Positions 51,363-61,586 of a DNA stretch of 64,000 nt are shown piece by piece. Where the stretch lies: NCBI RefSeq assembly GCF_003269295.1, contig NZ_QLTT01000001.1, positions 763,635 through 827,634 of the forward strand. The letters are read 5' to 3'. The notes under the pieces were generated by a model. The model saw nothing but the letters and a program-made list of their open reading frames with translations. It did not search any database and was not told the origin of the DNA. Origin of the DNA: Lentzea atacamensis. Its GTDB lineage: Bacteria > Actinomycetota > Actinomycetes > Mycobacteriales > Pseudonocardiaceae. A program made the position numbers and the translations under genes. Every line of letters starts with the position of its first letter. The first letter of the stretch is position 1.

Positions 51363-53729
51363 TCACGGCGCGGTGCGGCGCTCGGTCACCCAGGCCGCGA
51401 GCTGCGTGCGCGACCCGAAACCGAGCTTCTGCAGGATGCGTTCGACGTGCCCTTCCGCGGTCCGGCGGGCGATCACCAGGCGGGCCGCGATCTCCTTGTT
51501 GGACAGTCCGTCCGCGACCAGCTCGGCGACCTGCCGCTCACGCCGGGTGAGCGGGGTCGGCGGCGCCGCGGGCGGTGGCGTGGCGTCCCGCTGCTCCTCG
51601 AACGCGAAGGCGAGCACTTCGTCCAGCGTGAGGCTCCGGCCGGAGGCGAAGGCCTCGGCGAACGCCTCGTCACCGATCGCCTCGCGGATCCGGCGGGCAC
51701 ACGCGTCGTGATGAACGACCAGGTGCCGGTAGGAGGCGATGGAGGCACCGATGTCGGCCCAGCGCGCGGTCGCGGCACCCAGCAGCGTGCCGGCCCGGCG
51801 GTGACGCCGCTGACCGGCGGTGATCCAGGCCAGCAGCTCCAGGCACAGCGCCGTGCCGTACCGGTCGTCGGCGCCGCAGCCCTGTTTGAGCCGAAGGCAC
51901 TCGAGAGCCCGCTCGGCGGCCTGACGCAGGTCCTCGCGGAGCCAGGCGCCGAGGGCGACCTGCCAGATCACGAACGACCGGTCGAGACCCGACTCCCGCG
52001 ACTCGACGATCGACATCATCTCCTGCACGCAGGCATCGGCGCGGTCGAGGTCACCGGACAGCGCGGCCGCCGGCCCCAGCGTGAGCAGGACGTTCAGCGG
52101 CAGGTCCAGGTCGGGTTCGAGGTCCGGCAGCACGGCCACGGCCGCCTGGGCGCTGGTGAGAGCCGCGACGGCGAGCTGCAGGTCGTTGGCGTGCAGCGCG
52201 GCCAGCCCGCGCAGGAAGGCGGCGCAGGCCAGGACGACCGGAGCGCCAGCCTCCCGAGCCAGTTCCTCGCTCCGTTCCACCAGCCGCATCCCGCTGACGG
52301 TGTCGCCCTGCCAGAACGCGAGCTGACCTGCGACCACGAGCGCCCGCGCCCTCAGCACGGTCCGCCCACTGGTCTGGGCGAGCGCGCGGTCCAGCCAGCG
52401 CCTGCCTTCGGTGAGCACGCCCCCGGCCCGCCAGTGCAGGCGCGGCACGGTGACCGCGAGCCGCAGCGCGGCCTCGGACTCGCCCGGTTCGGTCAGGCAG
52501 AACTCCATCGCCACCCGCAGGTCGGGCTGCTCACGGCAGAGGCGGGCGAGCCAGTACCCGTGCTGGTCGGTGATCGCCTCGCCGCGCGCCCGGTCCAGCA
52601 GGCCCTGGTACCAGTCGCGGTGCCGCCGTCGCAGCAGCGCCTCCTCGCCGGACGCGCGCACCCTGTCCTGGCCGTAGCCGCGGATCGTCTGCAACATCCG
52701 GTACCGCGCCGCCGCGCCTGACGCGTCGTCGCGCACCAGAACCGACTTGTCCACCAGCGCGGCCACCAGCTCCGGCAGGTCCGCCTCCGGCACGTGCTCG
52801 TCCGTGCAGACGCCCTCGGCCGCGTCGAGCTCGAACCCGCCCGCGAACACCGACAGCCGGCTCCACAGGATCCGTTCCGGTTTGGAACACAGGTCGAACG
52901 ACCAGTCCATGCAGGCCCGCAGCGTCTGCTGGCGCTCCGGCGCGGTGCGGCTCCCCCGCGACAGCAGGGCGAACCGGTCGGTCATCCGCTCGAGAATCTG
53001 CTGCGGGGTGAACACGCGCAGGCGCGCGGCGGCCAGCTCGATCGCGAGCGGCAGCCCGTCGAGCACCTCGCACACCTCCGCGACCGCGCGGTGGTTGTCG
53101 GCGGTCAGCTCGAAACCGGGCACCGCGGCCGCGCCCCGCGCCACGAACAGCGCCACCGACTCGCACCGGACCAGCTCCGCCCGGCTCGTACCGGAGTCCG
53201 GGACGGGCAGCGGCGGCACCCCGTACACCACCTCGCCGAAGATCCCGAACGGTTCCCGGCTGGTCACGAGCAACCGCATCTCCTGGCAGCCCCGCAGCAG
53301 CGCGTCGGCGACGATCGCACAGCACGGGATCAGGTGCTCGCAGTTGTCCAGGATGAGCAGCAGGTGCCGGCCCCGCAGCCACTCCACCAGCGCGTCCAGC
53401 GGCGACCCGTTGCCCGGCTCCGGCTGCTGCAGGGCCGAGCCCACGAGGTACGCGAGCACCTCGGGCCCCTGGATCTCCCGGGTGAGCAGCCTGGTGTCGC
53501 GCAGCTGCGTCATGTCGACGAACCACACCCCGTCGGGGAACGCCCGCCGCAACGCCGTGCCCGCCCGCAGCGCCAGCCTGGTCTTGCCGGTACCGCCGAC
53601 GCCGGTGAGCGTGACCAGCCGTGACTCGCCGAACAGCCGCTTGACCTCGTCGAGCTCGCGCCGCCGGCCCACGAAGCTCGTCAGCTCGGCGGGAAGGTTC
53701 CCGGTGGTGGTCCGCCCGGTCGTCCGCAT
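51363..53729 (-). CDS. LuxR-family STAND transcriptional regulator
   Basis: A 788-residue cytoplasmic regulator. The N-terminal AAA/NB-ARC-type ATPase has FVGRRRELDEVKRLF, Walker A GVGGTGKT (Lys49), Walker B LLLILDNCEHL and LLVTSREP. A winged-helix/TPR-like middle region follows. The last 65 residues are a LuxR helix-turn-helix (LTRRERQVAELVADGLSNKEIAARL). ATG 53729 has GAGGTGG upstream. It is upstream of and parallel to the YbaB operon (87-base gap) and divergent from GH95, so either may be its target. Confidence 0.88.
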   Translation of the reverse strand: MRTTGRTTTGNLPAELTSFVGRRRELDEVKRLFGESRLVTLTGVGGTGKTRLALRAGTALRRAFPDGVWFVDMTQLRDTRLLTREIQGPEVLAYLVGSALQQPEPGNGSPLDALVEWLRGRHLLLILDNCEHLIPCCAIVADALLRGCQEMRLLVTSREPFGIFGEVVYGVPPLPVPDSGTSRAELVRCESVALFVARGAAAVPGFELTADNHRAVAEVCEVLDGLPLAIELAAARLRVFTPQQILERMTDRFALLSRGSRTAPERQQTLRACMDWSFDLCSKPERILWSRLSVFAGGFELDAAEGVCTDEHVPEADLPELVAALVDKSVLVRDDASGAAARYRMLQTIRGYGQDRVRASGEEALLRRRHRDWYQGLLDRARGEAITDQHGYWLARLCREQPDLRVAMEFCLTEPGESEAALRLAVTVPRLHWRAGGVLTEGRRWLDRALAQTSGRTVLRARALVVAGQLAFWQGDTVSGMRLVERSEELAREAGAPVVLACAAFLRGLAALHANDLQLAVAALTSAQAAVAVLPDLEPDLDLPLNVLLTLGPAAALSGDLDRADACVQEMMSIVESRESGLDRSFVIWQVALGAWLREDLRQAAERALECLRLKQGCGADDRYGTALCLELLAWITAGQRRHRRAGTLLGAATARWADIGASIASYRHLVVHHDACARRIREAIGDEAFAEAFASGRSLTLDEVLAFAFEEQRDATPPPAAPPTPLTRRERQVAELVADGLSNKEIAARLVIARRTAEGHVERILQKLGFGSRTQLAAWVTERRTAP

Positions 53730-54136
53730 CGTCCCACCTCGCCCCGTCGCGAGCCGCCGTCGAGCCCATGAGACCGGAGCGAGGCGAGCCGGTCAACGGG
53801 CTCTGGACCACCGATCTCATTGACACGCAACACTTTTGGCCCAATGTGGCGAACCGGTCTGTCCGAGCGGCCGATGCTGTGGAAGCATCCGAGGGTTGGG
53901 CTGCATCCGCGGTGCGGATCTCGGGCGTCAACGAGACGACGACCGCGTCGGCGGCGCCAACACCGATGCCTGCGCGACCGACCACAACGGACCACGGGGG
54001 CGCGACTGCCCGGCCTTCAACGCGTTCGATAACAGGCAATTTGTGAGCGATCCGATCTCTTGATCCGATCCCGCGCACACCACCACGCTGGGGTGATCAC
54101 CGAAGAGTCGCCCGTCCTGCCGACGAGGAGCCAGCT
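53730..54136. other. 407-base intergenic region between the LuxR regulator and GH95
   Basis: No convincing gene on either strand. It contains a possible plus-strand TTGACA (about 53819) with a weak CAATGT 16 bases on, two GATCCGATC direct repeats (54049-54057 and 54062-54070), a TGTGAGCG half-site resembling motif B near 54042, and the perfect palindrome GGTGATCACC (54092-54101). Confidence 0.5.
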
Positions 54137-56575
54137 GTGGCGAGCAGATCGACATCCGCGAAAGTCTCCCGCCGGTCGTTCGTCGCCGGCACCGCGGCCG
54201 CCGCGATGGCCGGCGCCACGACCGGTCGGGCTGAAGCAGACCCCGAGGCCGAACAGACCGCCCAGGCCGGCCTCACCCTCTGGTACACCGAACCCGCGGC
54301 CAACTGGGAGTCGGAGTCGCTGCCCATCGGCAACGGCGCGCTCGGCGGGAGCGTCTTCGGCGGCGTGGCGAGCGAACTGCTGCAGTTCAACGAGAAGACG
54401 CTGTGGACAGGCGGCCCTGGCTCGCCGGGGTACGACTTCGGCAACTGGAAAGCCCCGCGGCCCGGCGCCGTCGAGGAGGTCCAGCGCCGGATCGACGCCG
54501 ACGGCAGCGCCGACCCGGAGTGGGTGGCGGGCAAACTCGGTCAGGCGAAGACAGGGTTCGGCGCCTACCAGTCCTTCGGTGACCTCGTGCTGACGCTCCT
54601 ACCGGCCCCCGGCACGGTGAGCTCGTACCGGCGGCACCTCGACATCGCCGAAGCCGTCGCCGGGGTGCGCTACACCTCCGGCGGCGTGCGGTACACGCGC
54701 GAGTACTTCGCCACCGCACCGGACAACGTGATCGTGGCGCGGCTGACCGCGGACCGGCCGGGCCGGATCGGTTTCACCACGGCGGTGCGCACGCCGTCGA
54801 ACCGCACGGCGACGATCACCTCGCGGGCCGGTCGCATCACCCTGACCGGACGTCTCACCGACAACGGGTTGAGGTTCGAGTCGCAGGTCCAGGTGATCAA
54901 CCAGGGCGGTACCCGCACCGACAACGCGGACGGGTCCGTGACCGTGCGCGGTGCCAACTCCGTGGTGCTGGTGCTGGCCGCCGGCACCGACTACGCCACC
55001 CGCCATCCGGTCTACCGCTCCGGTGTGCACCCGCACAACGCGGTCACCCGGCGAACGGACCGGGCAGTCGCGAAGGGGTACGAGCGGCTGCGTGCCGACC
55101 ACGTCTCCGACCACCGGAAGCTGTTCGACCGGGTGCGCCTCGACGTGGGTCAGCAGATGCCGGACATCCCGACCGACGAACTGCTGCGCCGCTACCGCGA
55201 CGCGAACACCCCGGCCGCACACCGGAAGGCGTTGGAGGCGTTGCACTTCCAGTACGGCCGCTACCTGCTGGTGGCGTCCTCCCGGGGCGGGTCGCTGCCC
55301 GCGAACCTGCAGGGCGTGTGGAACAACTCGACGTCGCCGCCGTGGAGCGCGGACTACCACGTGAACATCAACCTGCAGATGAACTACTGGCCGGCGGAGA
55401 CCACGAACCTCGCGGAGACCACGGCACCGCTGTTCGACTACGTGGACTCGCTCGTGCCACCCGGTGAGGTGACCGCGCGGCAGATGTTCGGCAACCGCGG
55501 TTGGGTGGTGCACAACGAGACCACGCCGTTCGGGTTCACCGGCGTGCACGACTGGGCGACGGCGTTCTGGTTCCCGGAGGCGGGCGCCTGGCTGGCCCAG
55601 CACTACTACGAGCACTACCTGTTCACCCGGGACGAGTGGTTCCTGCGGGTGCGGGCCTACCCGATGCTCAGGTCGCTCGCCCTGTTCTGGATGGACGAAC
55701 TGGTGGCCGACCCGCGGGACGGCGCGCTGGTGGTGAACCCGAGCTACTCCCCTGAGCAGGGCCCGTTCTCCGCGGGCGCGTCGATGTCGCAGCAGATCGT
55801 GTGGGACCTGCTGACCAACACCGCCGAGGCCGCCACCGCGCTCGGCGACCACGAGTTCGCGGCCCAGGTCAAGTCCACCGTGGACCGTCTCGACCCCGGA
55901 CTGAGGGTCGGCTCGTGGGGCCAGCTGCAGGAGTGGAAGAAGGACTGGGACGACCCGAACAACACCCACCGGCACGTGTCCCACCTGTTCGCGCTGCACC
56001 CCGGACGGCAGATCACGCCGCAGGACGACCCGGCACTGGTCGCCGCGGCACGGGTGTCGCTCACCGCGCGCGGCGACGGCGGCACCGGGTGGAGCAAGGC
56101 CTGGAAGATCAACTTCTGGGCACGGCTGCTGGACGGCGACCACTCCCACAAGATGCTGTCCGAACTGCTCGCGACCAGCACGCTGGACAACCTGTGGGAC
56201 ACCCACCCACCGTTCCAGATCGACGGCAACTTCGGCGCCACCGCGGGCGTGGCGGAGATGCTCCTGCAGAGCCACCGCGGCGTGCTGGACCTGTTGCCCG
56301 CGCTGCCGAAGTTCTGGGACACCGGCTCGGTCACCGGGCTGCGGGCACGCGGCGACGTGACGGTGGACATCCGATGGGTGAACGGAAAACCGGTCCGCGT
56401 CCAGCTCACCGCGGGCCGGAGCGGACCGTTGACGGTGTCGAGCACGTTGTTCGAGAACCGCTACGAGGTGCTCGACGCGCGCACCGGCCGCAAGGTCGAG
56501 GTCCGGGGTGAGGGCGGTGTCATCACCATCGACGCCACCTCCGGAACCACCTACCTGGTACGCGCACTGGCCTGA
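54137..56575 (+). CDS. Secreted GH95 alpha-L-fucosidase/alpha-L-galactosidase
   Basis: An 812-residue enzyme with a twin-arginine leader (SRRSFVAG). Residues 45-290 form the N-terminal beta domain ([23 protein letters not shown]), followed by the (alpha/alpha)6 barrel. NINLQMNYW holds Asn410 and Asn412, [11 protein letters not shown] holds the likely acid Glu540, and [11 protein letters not shown] holds Asp696, matching the inverting GH95 active site. The family removes alpha-1,2-fucose or alpha-L-galactose from xyloglucan, pectin or mucin-type glycans; which one is not decided by sequence. GTG 54137 follows CGAGGAG. Confidence 0.9.
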   Translation: MASRSTSAKVSRRSFVAGTAAAAMAGATTGRAEADPEAEQTAQAGLTLWYTEPAANWESESLPIGNGALGGSVFGGVASELLQFNEKTLWTGGPGSPGYDFGNWKAPRPGAVEEVQRRIDADGSADPEWVAGKLGQAKTGFGAYQSFGDLVLTLLPAPGTVSSYRRHLDIAEAVAGVRYTSGGVRYTREYFATAPDNVIVARLTADRPGRIGFTTAVRTPSNRTATITSRAGRITLTGRLTDNGLRFESQVQVINQGGTRTDNADGSVTVRGANSVVLVLAAGTDYATRHPVYRSGVHPHNAVTRRTDRAVAKGYERLRADHVSDHRKLFDRVRLDVGQQMPDIPTDELLRRYRDANTPAAHRKALEALHFQYGRYLLVASSRGGSLPANLQGVWNNSTSPPWSADYHVNINLQMNYWPAETTNLAETTAPLFDYVDSLVPPGEVTARQMFGNRGWVVHNETTPFGFTGVHDWATAFWFPEAGAWLAQHYYEHYLFTRDEWFLRVRAYPMLRSLALFWMDELVADPRDGALVVNPSYSPEQGPFSAGASMSQQIVWDLLTNTAEAATALGDHEFAAQVKSTVDRLDPGLRVGSWGQLQEWKKDWDDPNNTHRHVSHLFALHPGRQITPQDDPALVAAARVSLTARGDGGTGWSKAWKINFWARLLDGDHSHKMLSELLATSTLDNLWDTHPPFQIDGNFGATAGVAEMLLQSHRGVLDLLPALPKFWDTGSVTGLRARGDVTVDIRWVNGKPVRVQLTAGRSGPLTVSSTLFENRYEVLDARTGRKVEVRGEGGVITIDATSGTTYLVRALA

Positions 56576-56643
56576 GCGGTGAACAACGCGCCAACTCCGT
56601 CGATTCGACGTCGATTTCGACAACGGTCGGGGAACGGACGCTG

Positions 56644-56657
56644 TGTTAGCGCTCACA
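56644..56657. promoter_or_regulatory. Motif B operator (TGTTAGCGCTCACA)
   Basis: A 14-base near-palindrome 62 bases before the EEP gene start. It combines the two half-sites seen separately at 62350 and 60788. Confidence 0.65.
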
Positions 56658-56718
56658 AATCGTGGATCATCGTGCCGCGTTCCCGTGTTGCGGACGCTCC
56701 AACCCTGCGAGGAGCAGC

Positions 56719-58020
56719 ATGCGACGATCCACCCTGCTCGCCATCCCCGTCGTGCTCGCGACGCTGGTGCCGCCGACGGCCACCGCCGCGACCGGCGGCA
56801 GCTTCGAGGTGCTGACCTACAACGTGGCCGGGTTGCCGGAGGGCCTTTCCTCCGGCAACCCGGCCGTGAACACCCCGTTGATCAGCCCGCGACTGGCGCC
56901 CTACCACGTCGTCAACGTCCAGGAGGACTTCAACTACCACGCGGCCCTGTACGCGGGCGACAACCACGCGCACCGCACGCCGACGAGCGGCGGAGTGCCG
57001 TTCGGCAGCGGCCTGAACACCTTGTCCCACCTGCCCTACAGCGACCTCGCGCGCACGAAGTGGTCCTCTTGCAACGGCACGGACTGCCTGACTCCCAAGG
57101 GCTTCACGTACAAGCGGGTCAAGCTGGCCGACGGCGTGCACGTCGACGTCTACAACCTGCACCCGAACGCGGGCGTGGAGAACGCCGACCTCGCCGCGCG
57201 CCGGTCGAACATCACCCAGCTGTCGCAGTACATCGCCGCGAACTCCGCGGGCAACGCGGTCATCGTCATGGGTGACACCAACACCCGGTACACCCGCGAG
57301 GCCGACAACATCCGCGAACTGGTCACGACCAACGGCCTGACCGACGCGTGGGTGCAGCTGGAACGCGGTGGCCAGGCACCGGCGGCGGGCAGCCCGGCGC
57401 TGGTGTGCGACCCGGCGGTGGTCACCGACTCGTGCGAGGTGGTCGACAAGATCCTCTACCGGGGTAACCGGCAGATCACCCTGACCGCGCGGGACTACCG
57501 CAACGACAACACGAAGTTCCAGGACGCCCAGGGCAAACCGCTGTCCGACCACTACCCGATCGCCACCCGGTTCGACTGGGCCGCCGACGACGGCATCCGG
57601 CTCAGCCCCGAACTCGGTGGCCCGCACGGCACGCCGTTCACCGACCTCGCCGCCGTCGACCTGGGCGCCGTGCGCTCGCTGACCCTGCGCGGTGGCAGCA
57701 GGCTGGACCAGGTGTCGCTCACTCTGGCGAACGGCAGGACGTTCACCCACGGCGGCAACGGCGGTACGGCAACGACGCTCACTCTCGAACCGGGTGAGCA
57801 CCTCGTGTCCGCGAAACTGAGCCAGGGCAAGTACAACGACCACACGCGGGTCTTCTCGGCCGCGTTCACCACCAGCCGGGGACGCACGCTCTCCGCCGGT
57901 CAGCCGACCGGTGAGACGATCACCGTCACCGCGCCGGCCGGATGGCGCATCGCCGGGTTCACCGGCCGGTCGGGCACCGAGGTCGACCGGCTCGGCGCGA
58001 TCTTCGTGCCGGCCTCGTGA
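56719..58020 (+). CDS. Secreted endonuclease/exonuclease/phosphatase-family enzyme with jacalin-like tail
   Basis: A 433-residue exported protein. After the leader (MRRSTLLAIPVVLATLVPPTA) residues 28-290 show the EEP metal-dependent fold: FEVLTYNVAGLP, NVQEDFNY, VYNLHPNAG, MGDTNTRY and SDHYPIATRF with the final Asp-His pair. This family includes secreted phospholipase/sphingomyelinase-type and nuclease-type enzymes. Residues 295-433 form a jacalin-like mannose/galactose-binding domain (ELGGPHGTPF, FTHGGNGGTA, GFTGRSGTEVDRLG). ATG 56719 follows GAGGAG. Its substrate is unknown; motif B upstream suggests co-regulation with arabinan enzymes. It converges on GH146 with only 3 bases between stops. 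Confidence 0.82.
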   Translation: MRRSTLLAIPVVLATLVPPTATAATGGSFEVLTYNVAGLPEGLSSGNPAVNTPLISPRLAPYHVVNVQEDFNYHAALYAGDNHAHRTPTSGGVPFGSGLNTLSHLPYSDLARTKWSSCNGTDCLTPKGFTYKRVKLADGVHVDVYNLHPNAGVENADLAARRSNITQLSQYIAANSAGNAVIVMGDTNTRYTREADNIRELVTTNGLTDAWVQLERGGQAPAAGSPALVCDPAVVTDSCEVVDKILYRGNRQITLTARDYRNDNTKFQDAQGKPLSDHYPIATRFDWAADDGIRLSPELGGPHGTPFTDLAAVDLGAVRSLTLRGGSRLDQVSLTLANGRTFTHGGNGGTATTLTLEPGEHLVSAKLSQGKYNDHTRVFSAAFTTSRGRTLSAGQPTGETITVTAPAGWRIAGFTGRSGTEVDRLGAIFVPAS

Positions 58021-58023
58021 CAC

Positions 58024-60765
58024 CTACCTGATCGGTGCGTTGCGGGCCGTGCGGATGACACGGTCGTGGTCGGCGACGGACATCAGGCCGTCGCCGACCC
58101 ACCGCCGCGCCACGGCCGTCACCCGGTCCAGGAACACGCTCCTGGAGGAGAACGGCGCGGCCACCCACACCTCGTCGAGGAACGTGGCCCCGTCCGCGCG
58201 CACGGGGTTCGCGACGCCGGAGTCCACGCCCGCGAACACGATCTTCGGCTCCACGCGGCGGAAGTACGAGTGGAAGGCGTCCTCGGTGCCCTCGAAGAAC
58301 GGGGCCAGCGCGACCTCACCGAGCCGGAAGTGCAGCGGACTGCCCGCGATCGGCTGCAGGTTGCCCGCCAGGTCGCCGGACAACGCCGCGCGCCCGTACA
58401 GCCCGAGCTCCAGGAAGTCACGCCGCGCATCACGCGCAACCAGGTGGATCGGGCCGTACATCAGCGACTGCACGAGAGGCTGGTCAGGAGTGCGCTCGGC
58501 CCGCAACGCGAACGGCATGCGCACGCGCACAACGTCTCCGTCGCGCCACGACCGGGACAGCGTCACGTAGGTGCCGGGCAGGGCGTCCAGCCGCTGCCGC
58601 ACGCCGTTGACCGTCACGGTGAACTCCCCCGCCCACGCGGGCACGCGCAGGCTCAGGTCGAACCGGGCGCGGCCGGTGATCCGCAGCGTCGTGCCCTGCT
58701 CGACCGGGAAGCCGGTGGTCTGGGTGACGGTGACGCCCTTCCACTTCAGCACGGACGGGCTGTAGAGGTTCACGTACAGCCGCGAGTCGTCGGCCGCGCG
58801 GAAGTACACCGAATCCTGGTACTTCGTCGCGCTCTCCATGCCGGTGCCCTCGCAGCACGTCGTGCCCTGCTTGGGGGTGAAGTCGCGGACGGCACCCGGA
58901 GTGAGGCCGATGAAGTAGGTCATCAGCGGCAGCTCGGCGTCGGCACGGTCCTGTTTGGAACCGAGGATCTGGTTGTAGAGCGCGCGTTCGTAGTAGTCGA
59001 AGTACTTCGGCGACTGCTCGTGCAGGAACAGCTGGCGGCTGAGCTTGAGCAGGTTGTGCGCGCAGCAGGTCTCCGCCGACGTGTCGCTCAACCCGCCGGC
59101 GACGATGTTGCGCGCCCGCCAGAACTCGTCTGTGCTGGTACCGCCGATGCTGAACATCCTGGGCGGGACGACCATGCCCCAGAAGTTCCTGGCCGCCAGC
59201 CAGTACCGCTGCTCACCGGTGGCCTCGTAGAGCCGCAGGAGGCCGGTGAAGATCGGGATGTGCTGGTTGGCGTGCAGGCCTTCGAGCACGTCGCGGTTCT
59301 CGGCGCACGCGGTGATCAGCGAGTCGAGGTCGAAGAGCCTGGCCAGCTCCAGGTGCTTGCCGGTGATCGCGTGCAGGTCGACGATGGCCTCCACGAGGCC
59401 GCCGTACTCGCCGCTGGAGAAGATGCCCCACATCCGCTGACGCACCTCTGCGGGCAGCTTGCTCAGCCGCGAGAACATCCAGTCGCACAAGCCGTCCGCG
59501 AGGTCGAGGGCCCGCGTGTCCTGGGTGTTGTGGTAGGCGTCGACCAGGCCTTTGAGGATCTTGTGCGCGGTGTAGTAGGGCGCCCACACCACCTGGTAGT
59601 CCGGGCGCGTCATGGTTTCCAGCGTGATGAACTGCGTTTCCGGGTACGCGGCGAGGAAGCCCGGGTGGCTCGGACCGCCCCAGGTGCGGCGCAGCGTGGC
59701 GTGGCGGTCGCGTCCGGACGCGTCGGCGAACGTCCCGCCGGTCGTCTCGTCGAACGCGTAGGAGCTCAGATCTCCCTTGAGGGACGCGGTGATCTCGTCC
59801 GCGCCCAGTGCCCGGGAGAAGAGGTTCACGTCGTCGAGGGCGCCGGCGAACACCGGGTCGCCACCGAAGTGGGACCGCCCCAGCCAGTGGTGCGCGAGGG
59901 TGCCGAGTGCCGCCGGGTTGACCGACATCGCGGTGTTCGTGCCGGCCTGGACGCCGTTCACGTACAGCGTGCCGGTGGTGCCCGCGATCGTCACCGCGAC
60001 GTGGCTCCACTCGTTCAACGGCAGCGGTGCGGTGCCGTTGATGCCCTGTTCGGCACCTGGGCCGTTCAGGGTGATGGCGAACCGCGGCACACCGTTGCCG
60101 TTGCGAGCAGCCAGGTACAGGTAGCGGGTGGTGTCGTTGCCGAAGTCGAAGATCCGCGTCCAGTTCGCGTCGTGCGACGGCCGGACCCAGGCCGTGAACG
60201 TGAACGTCGCGGGCAGCGGTTCGGCCGGAAGGTCGATGTACTGGTACGAGCCGCGCACCTGCTCCACCGCGCGGCCGGACTTCCCCGGCACGCTCAGCAC
60301 CTGGGGATCACGGCGCAGCGCGGCCCGGCACTCGCTGAGCGCGCCCAGCATCGTGCGGATCTTCTCGAGGTACGCGGTGTCGCCGGTGCTGCCGTACGCC
60401 TGGGCCAGCATCGACAGGAAGTGCCCGGTGTAGTGGCCGCGCAGGTTGCCGTTCGCCTCGCCGTCGAGACCTTCCCAGCCACCGGGCGCGACGGCGCCCA
60501 GTGTGTCCAGGCCCGCGTTGGCGCGGAACACCTGGAGCAGCCGGTTGACGTCGTAGCCGCGCGCGTAGGCGAGGACGAGGTCGCGCTTCTTCGAGAAAAC
60601 GCCTTCGGTCAGCGCCACTTCGGACAGTTCGAAGGGACGCAGGCCACCCGGCGCGACAGCTTCCGGTGCCGCCATCGCCTCTCCCGCCGCCACGCCGAGC
60701 AACGGCGCGGCGGCGGTCAAGGACGCGGCCCTGAGGAAGTCCCGCCGCGCGAACCCGTTCACCAT
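58024..60765 (-). CDS. GH146/GH127 beta-L-arabinofuranosidase with an inserted LamG domain
   Basis: A 913-residue exported enzyme; twin-arginine leader ARRDFLRAASL. ATG 60765 is chosen over GTG 60780, which is itself part of the GAGGAG ribosome binding site. The (alpha/alpha)6 barrel is interrupted at about residues 165-350 by a LamG/concanavalin-like domain (YIDLPAEPLPATFTFTAWVR, WSHVAVTIAG, ALDDVNLFSRAL). The zinc-cysteine site is complete: Glu565 and Cys567 in AETCCAHN, Cys637 and Cys638 in TTCCEGTG, one of which is the nucleophile. The family releases beta-L-arabinofuranose from plant glycoproteins or RG-II-like chains. The promoter overlaps a motif B site. Confidence 0.88.
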   Translation of the reverse strand: MVNGFARRDFLRAASLTAAAPLLGVAAGEAMAAPEAVAPGGLRPFELSEVALTEGVFSKKRDLVLAYARGYDVNRLLQVFRANAGLDTLGAVAPGGWEGLDGEANGNLRGHYTGHFLSMLAQAYGSTGDTAYLEKIRTMLGALSECRAALRRDPQVLSVPGKSGRAVEQVRGSYQYIDLPAEPLPATFTFTAWVRPSHDANWTRIFDFGNDTTRYLYLAARNGNGVPRFAITLNGPGAEQGINGTAPLPLNEWSHVAVTIAGTTGTLYVNGVQAGTNTAMSVNPAALGTLAHHWLGRSHFGGDPVFAGALDDVNLFSRALGADEITASLKGDLSSYAFDETTGGTFADASGRDRHATLRRTWGGPSHPGFLAAYPETQFITLETMTRPDYQVVWAPYYTAHKILKGLVDAYHNTQDTRALDLADGLCDWMFSRLSKLPAEVRQRMWGIFSSGEYGGLVEAIVDLHAITGKHLELARLFDLDSLITACAENRDVLEGLHANQHIPIFTGLLRLYEATGEQRYWLAARNFWGMVVPPRMFSIGGTSTDEFWRARNIVAGGLSDTSAETCCAHNLLKLSRQLFLHEQSPKYFDYYERALYNQILGSKQDRADAELPLMTYFIGLTPGAVRDFTPKQGTTCCEGTGMESATKYQDSVYFRAADDSRLYVNLYSPSVLKWKGVTVTQTTGFPVEQGTTLRITGRARFDLSLRVPAWAGEFTVTVNGVRQRLDALPGTYVTLSRSWRDGDVVRVRMPFALRAERTPDQPLVQSLMYGPIHLVARDARRDFLELGLYGRAALSGDLAGNLQPIAGSPLHFRLGEVALAPFFEGTEDAFHSYFRRVEPKIVFAGVDSGVANPVRADGATFLDEVWVAAPFSSRSVFLDRVTAVARRWVGDGLMSVADHDRVIRTARNAPIR

Positions 60766-60787
60766 GCGCCCACTCCTCACGCGAAAA

Positions 60788-60826
60788 TGTGAGCGCTAAC
60801 ATAGGCGGCCTGCCCACAGGCGTCAA
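60788..60826 (-). promoter_or_regulatory. GH146 promoter with overlapping motif B operator
   Basis: Minus-strand TTGACG (60826-60821), 17 bases, TATGTT (60803-60798). TGTGAGCGCTAACA occupies 60788-60801, across the -10 and 23 bases from the start codon. Confidence 0.7.
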
Positions 60827-60901
60827 CGGTTGCAGCGATCAGCGCTCCAGCCGGGAGACACTCGTGCGGTAACCGGAGTCGCCGACGTACGGCACCCGGC
60901 A

Positions 60902-60931
60902 GCCGATGCCGATGCCGATGCCGATGCCGAT
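60902..60931. repeat. Hexanucleotide GCCGAT in five tandem copies
   Basis: On the minus strand it encodes alternating Ile-Gly within the PNGase F-like pseudogene. It is a likely slippage site and may reflect expansion after loss of function. Confidence 0.9.
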
Positions 60932-61296
60932 GGTCACGGTGACGTCCTTCCCGGCGATGTCACCGGTCGGGGAAGTACCGGCTCGGGATCAACCCGCCTG
61001 GGCACCAGCTGCGCGGGTTGCCGGCGGTGTTGTTGCGGAAGATCCCGGGGTTGCCGTCCGGGCCGTACTGCTCCAGGCTCACGCAGTCCACCGCGGTGGA
61101 GAACGACCCGACCCTGTTGCCGTTCACCGACACGGTGACGGTGGTGTTGGAGCACTCCTCGCCGCCCGCCGCCGAGCCGTAGCCGGCGATCACCAGCGCG
61201 ATGTCACCGCGGTTGCCCGTCGCGGTGTGCGCGACCGGGCCCGCAGTGATCGAGTTGGTGGTCTCGCGGACGCCGGAGATCATCCCGGCGACGTCG

Positions 61297-61586
61297 GAGA
61301 AGGCGCTGATCGGCGACGACCTGCGGGTGCGGGTGAGCTATCACGCGCAGTGCGACAACTACGACCGCATCGGCACGGTGTTCTACGTCGCCGTGCCGAA
61401 GGGTGCCACGCCGACCGCGGCCAGGCCGAGGGTGACCCTGCAGGACTTCATCACCCCGTTCCGCAACTACTGGCGAGGTGTCAAGGCGAACTGCACGTTC
61501 CCGGACGCCGACCTCGGTCCGTACGCGGGTGCGCTGGCGGATCCGGGCAAGGACGTGCACCTCGGCATCGGCGGCGGCTCCAACCG
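61297..61586. other. Inverted 290-bp segment inside the PNGase F-like gene
   Basis: Plus-strand coding of a block whose flanks are coded on the minus strand. The left breakpoint lies at CGACGTCG (61289-61296), itself a palindrome; the right lies near CGCGTCGG (61585-61592). Reversing the block joins KLTDA to EKALIGDD without a stop, as the family order expects. Confidence 0.65.

Noticed and set aside
53768..54046. Small gene in the LuxR-GH95 gap
   Set aside because: Frames of similar length exist on both strands, none with a ribosome binding site or plausible composition.
54042..54055. A motif B site for GH95
   Set aside because: Only the left half TGTGAGCG matches; the right half is lost.
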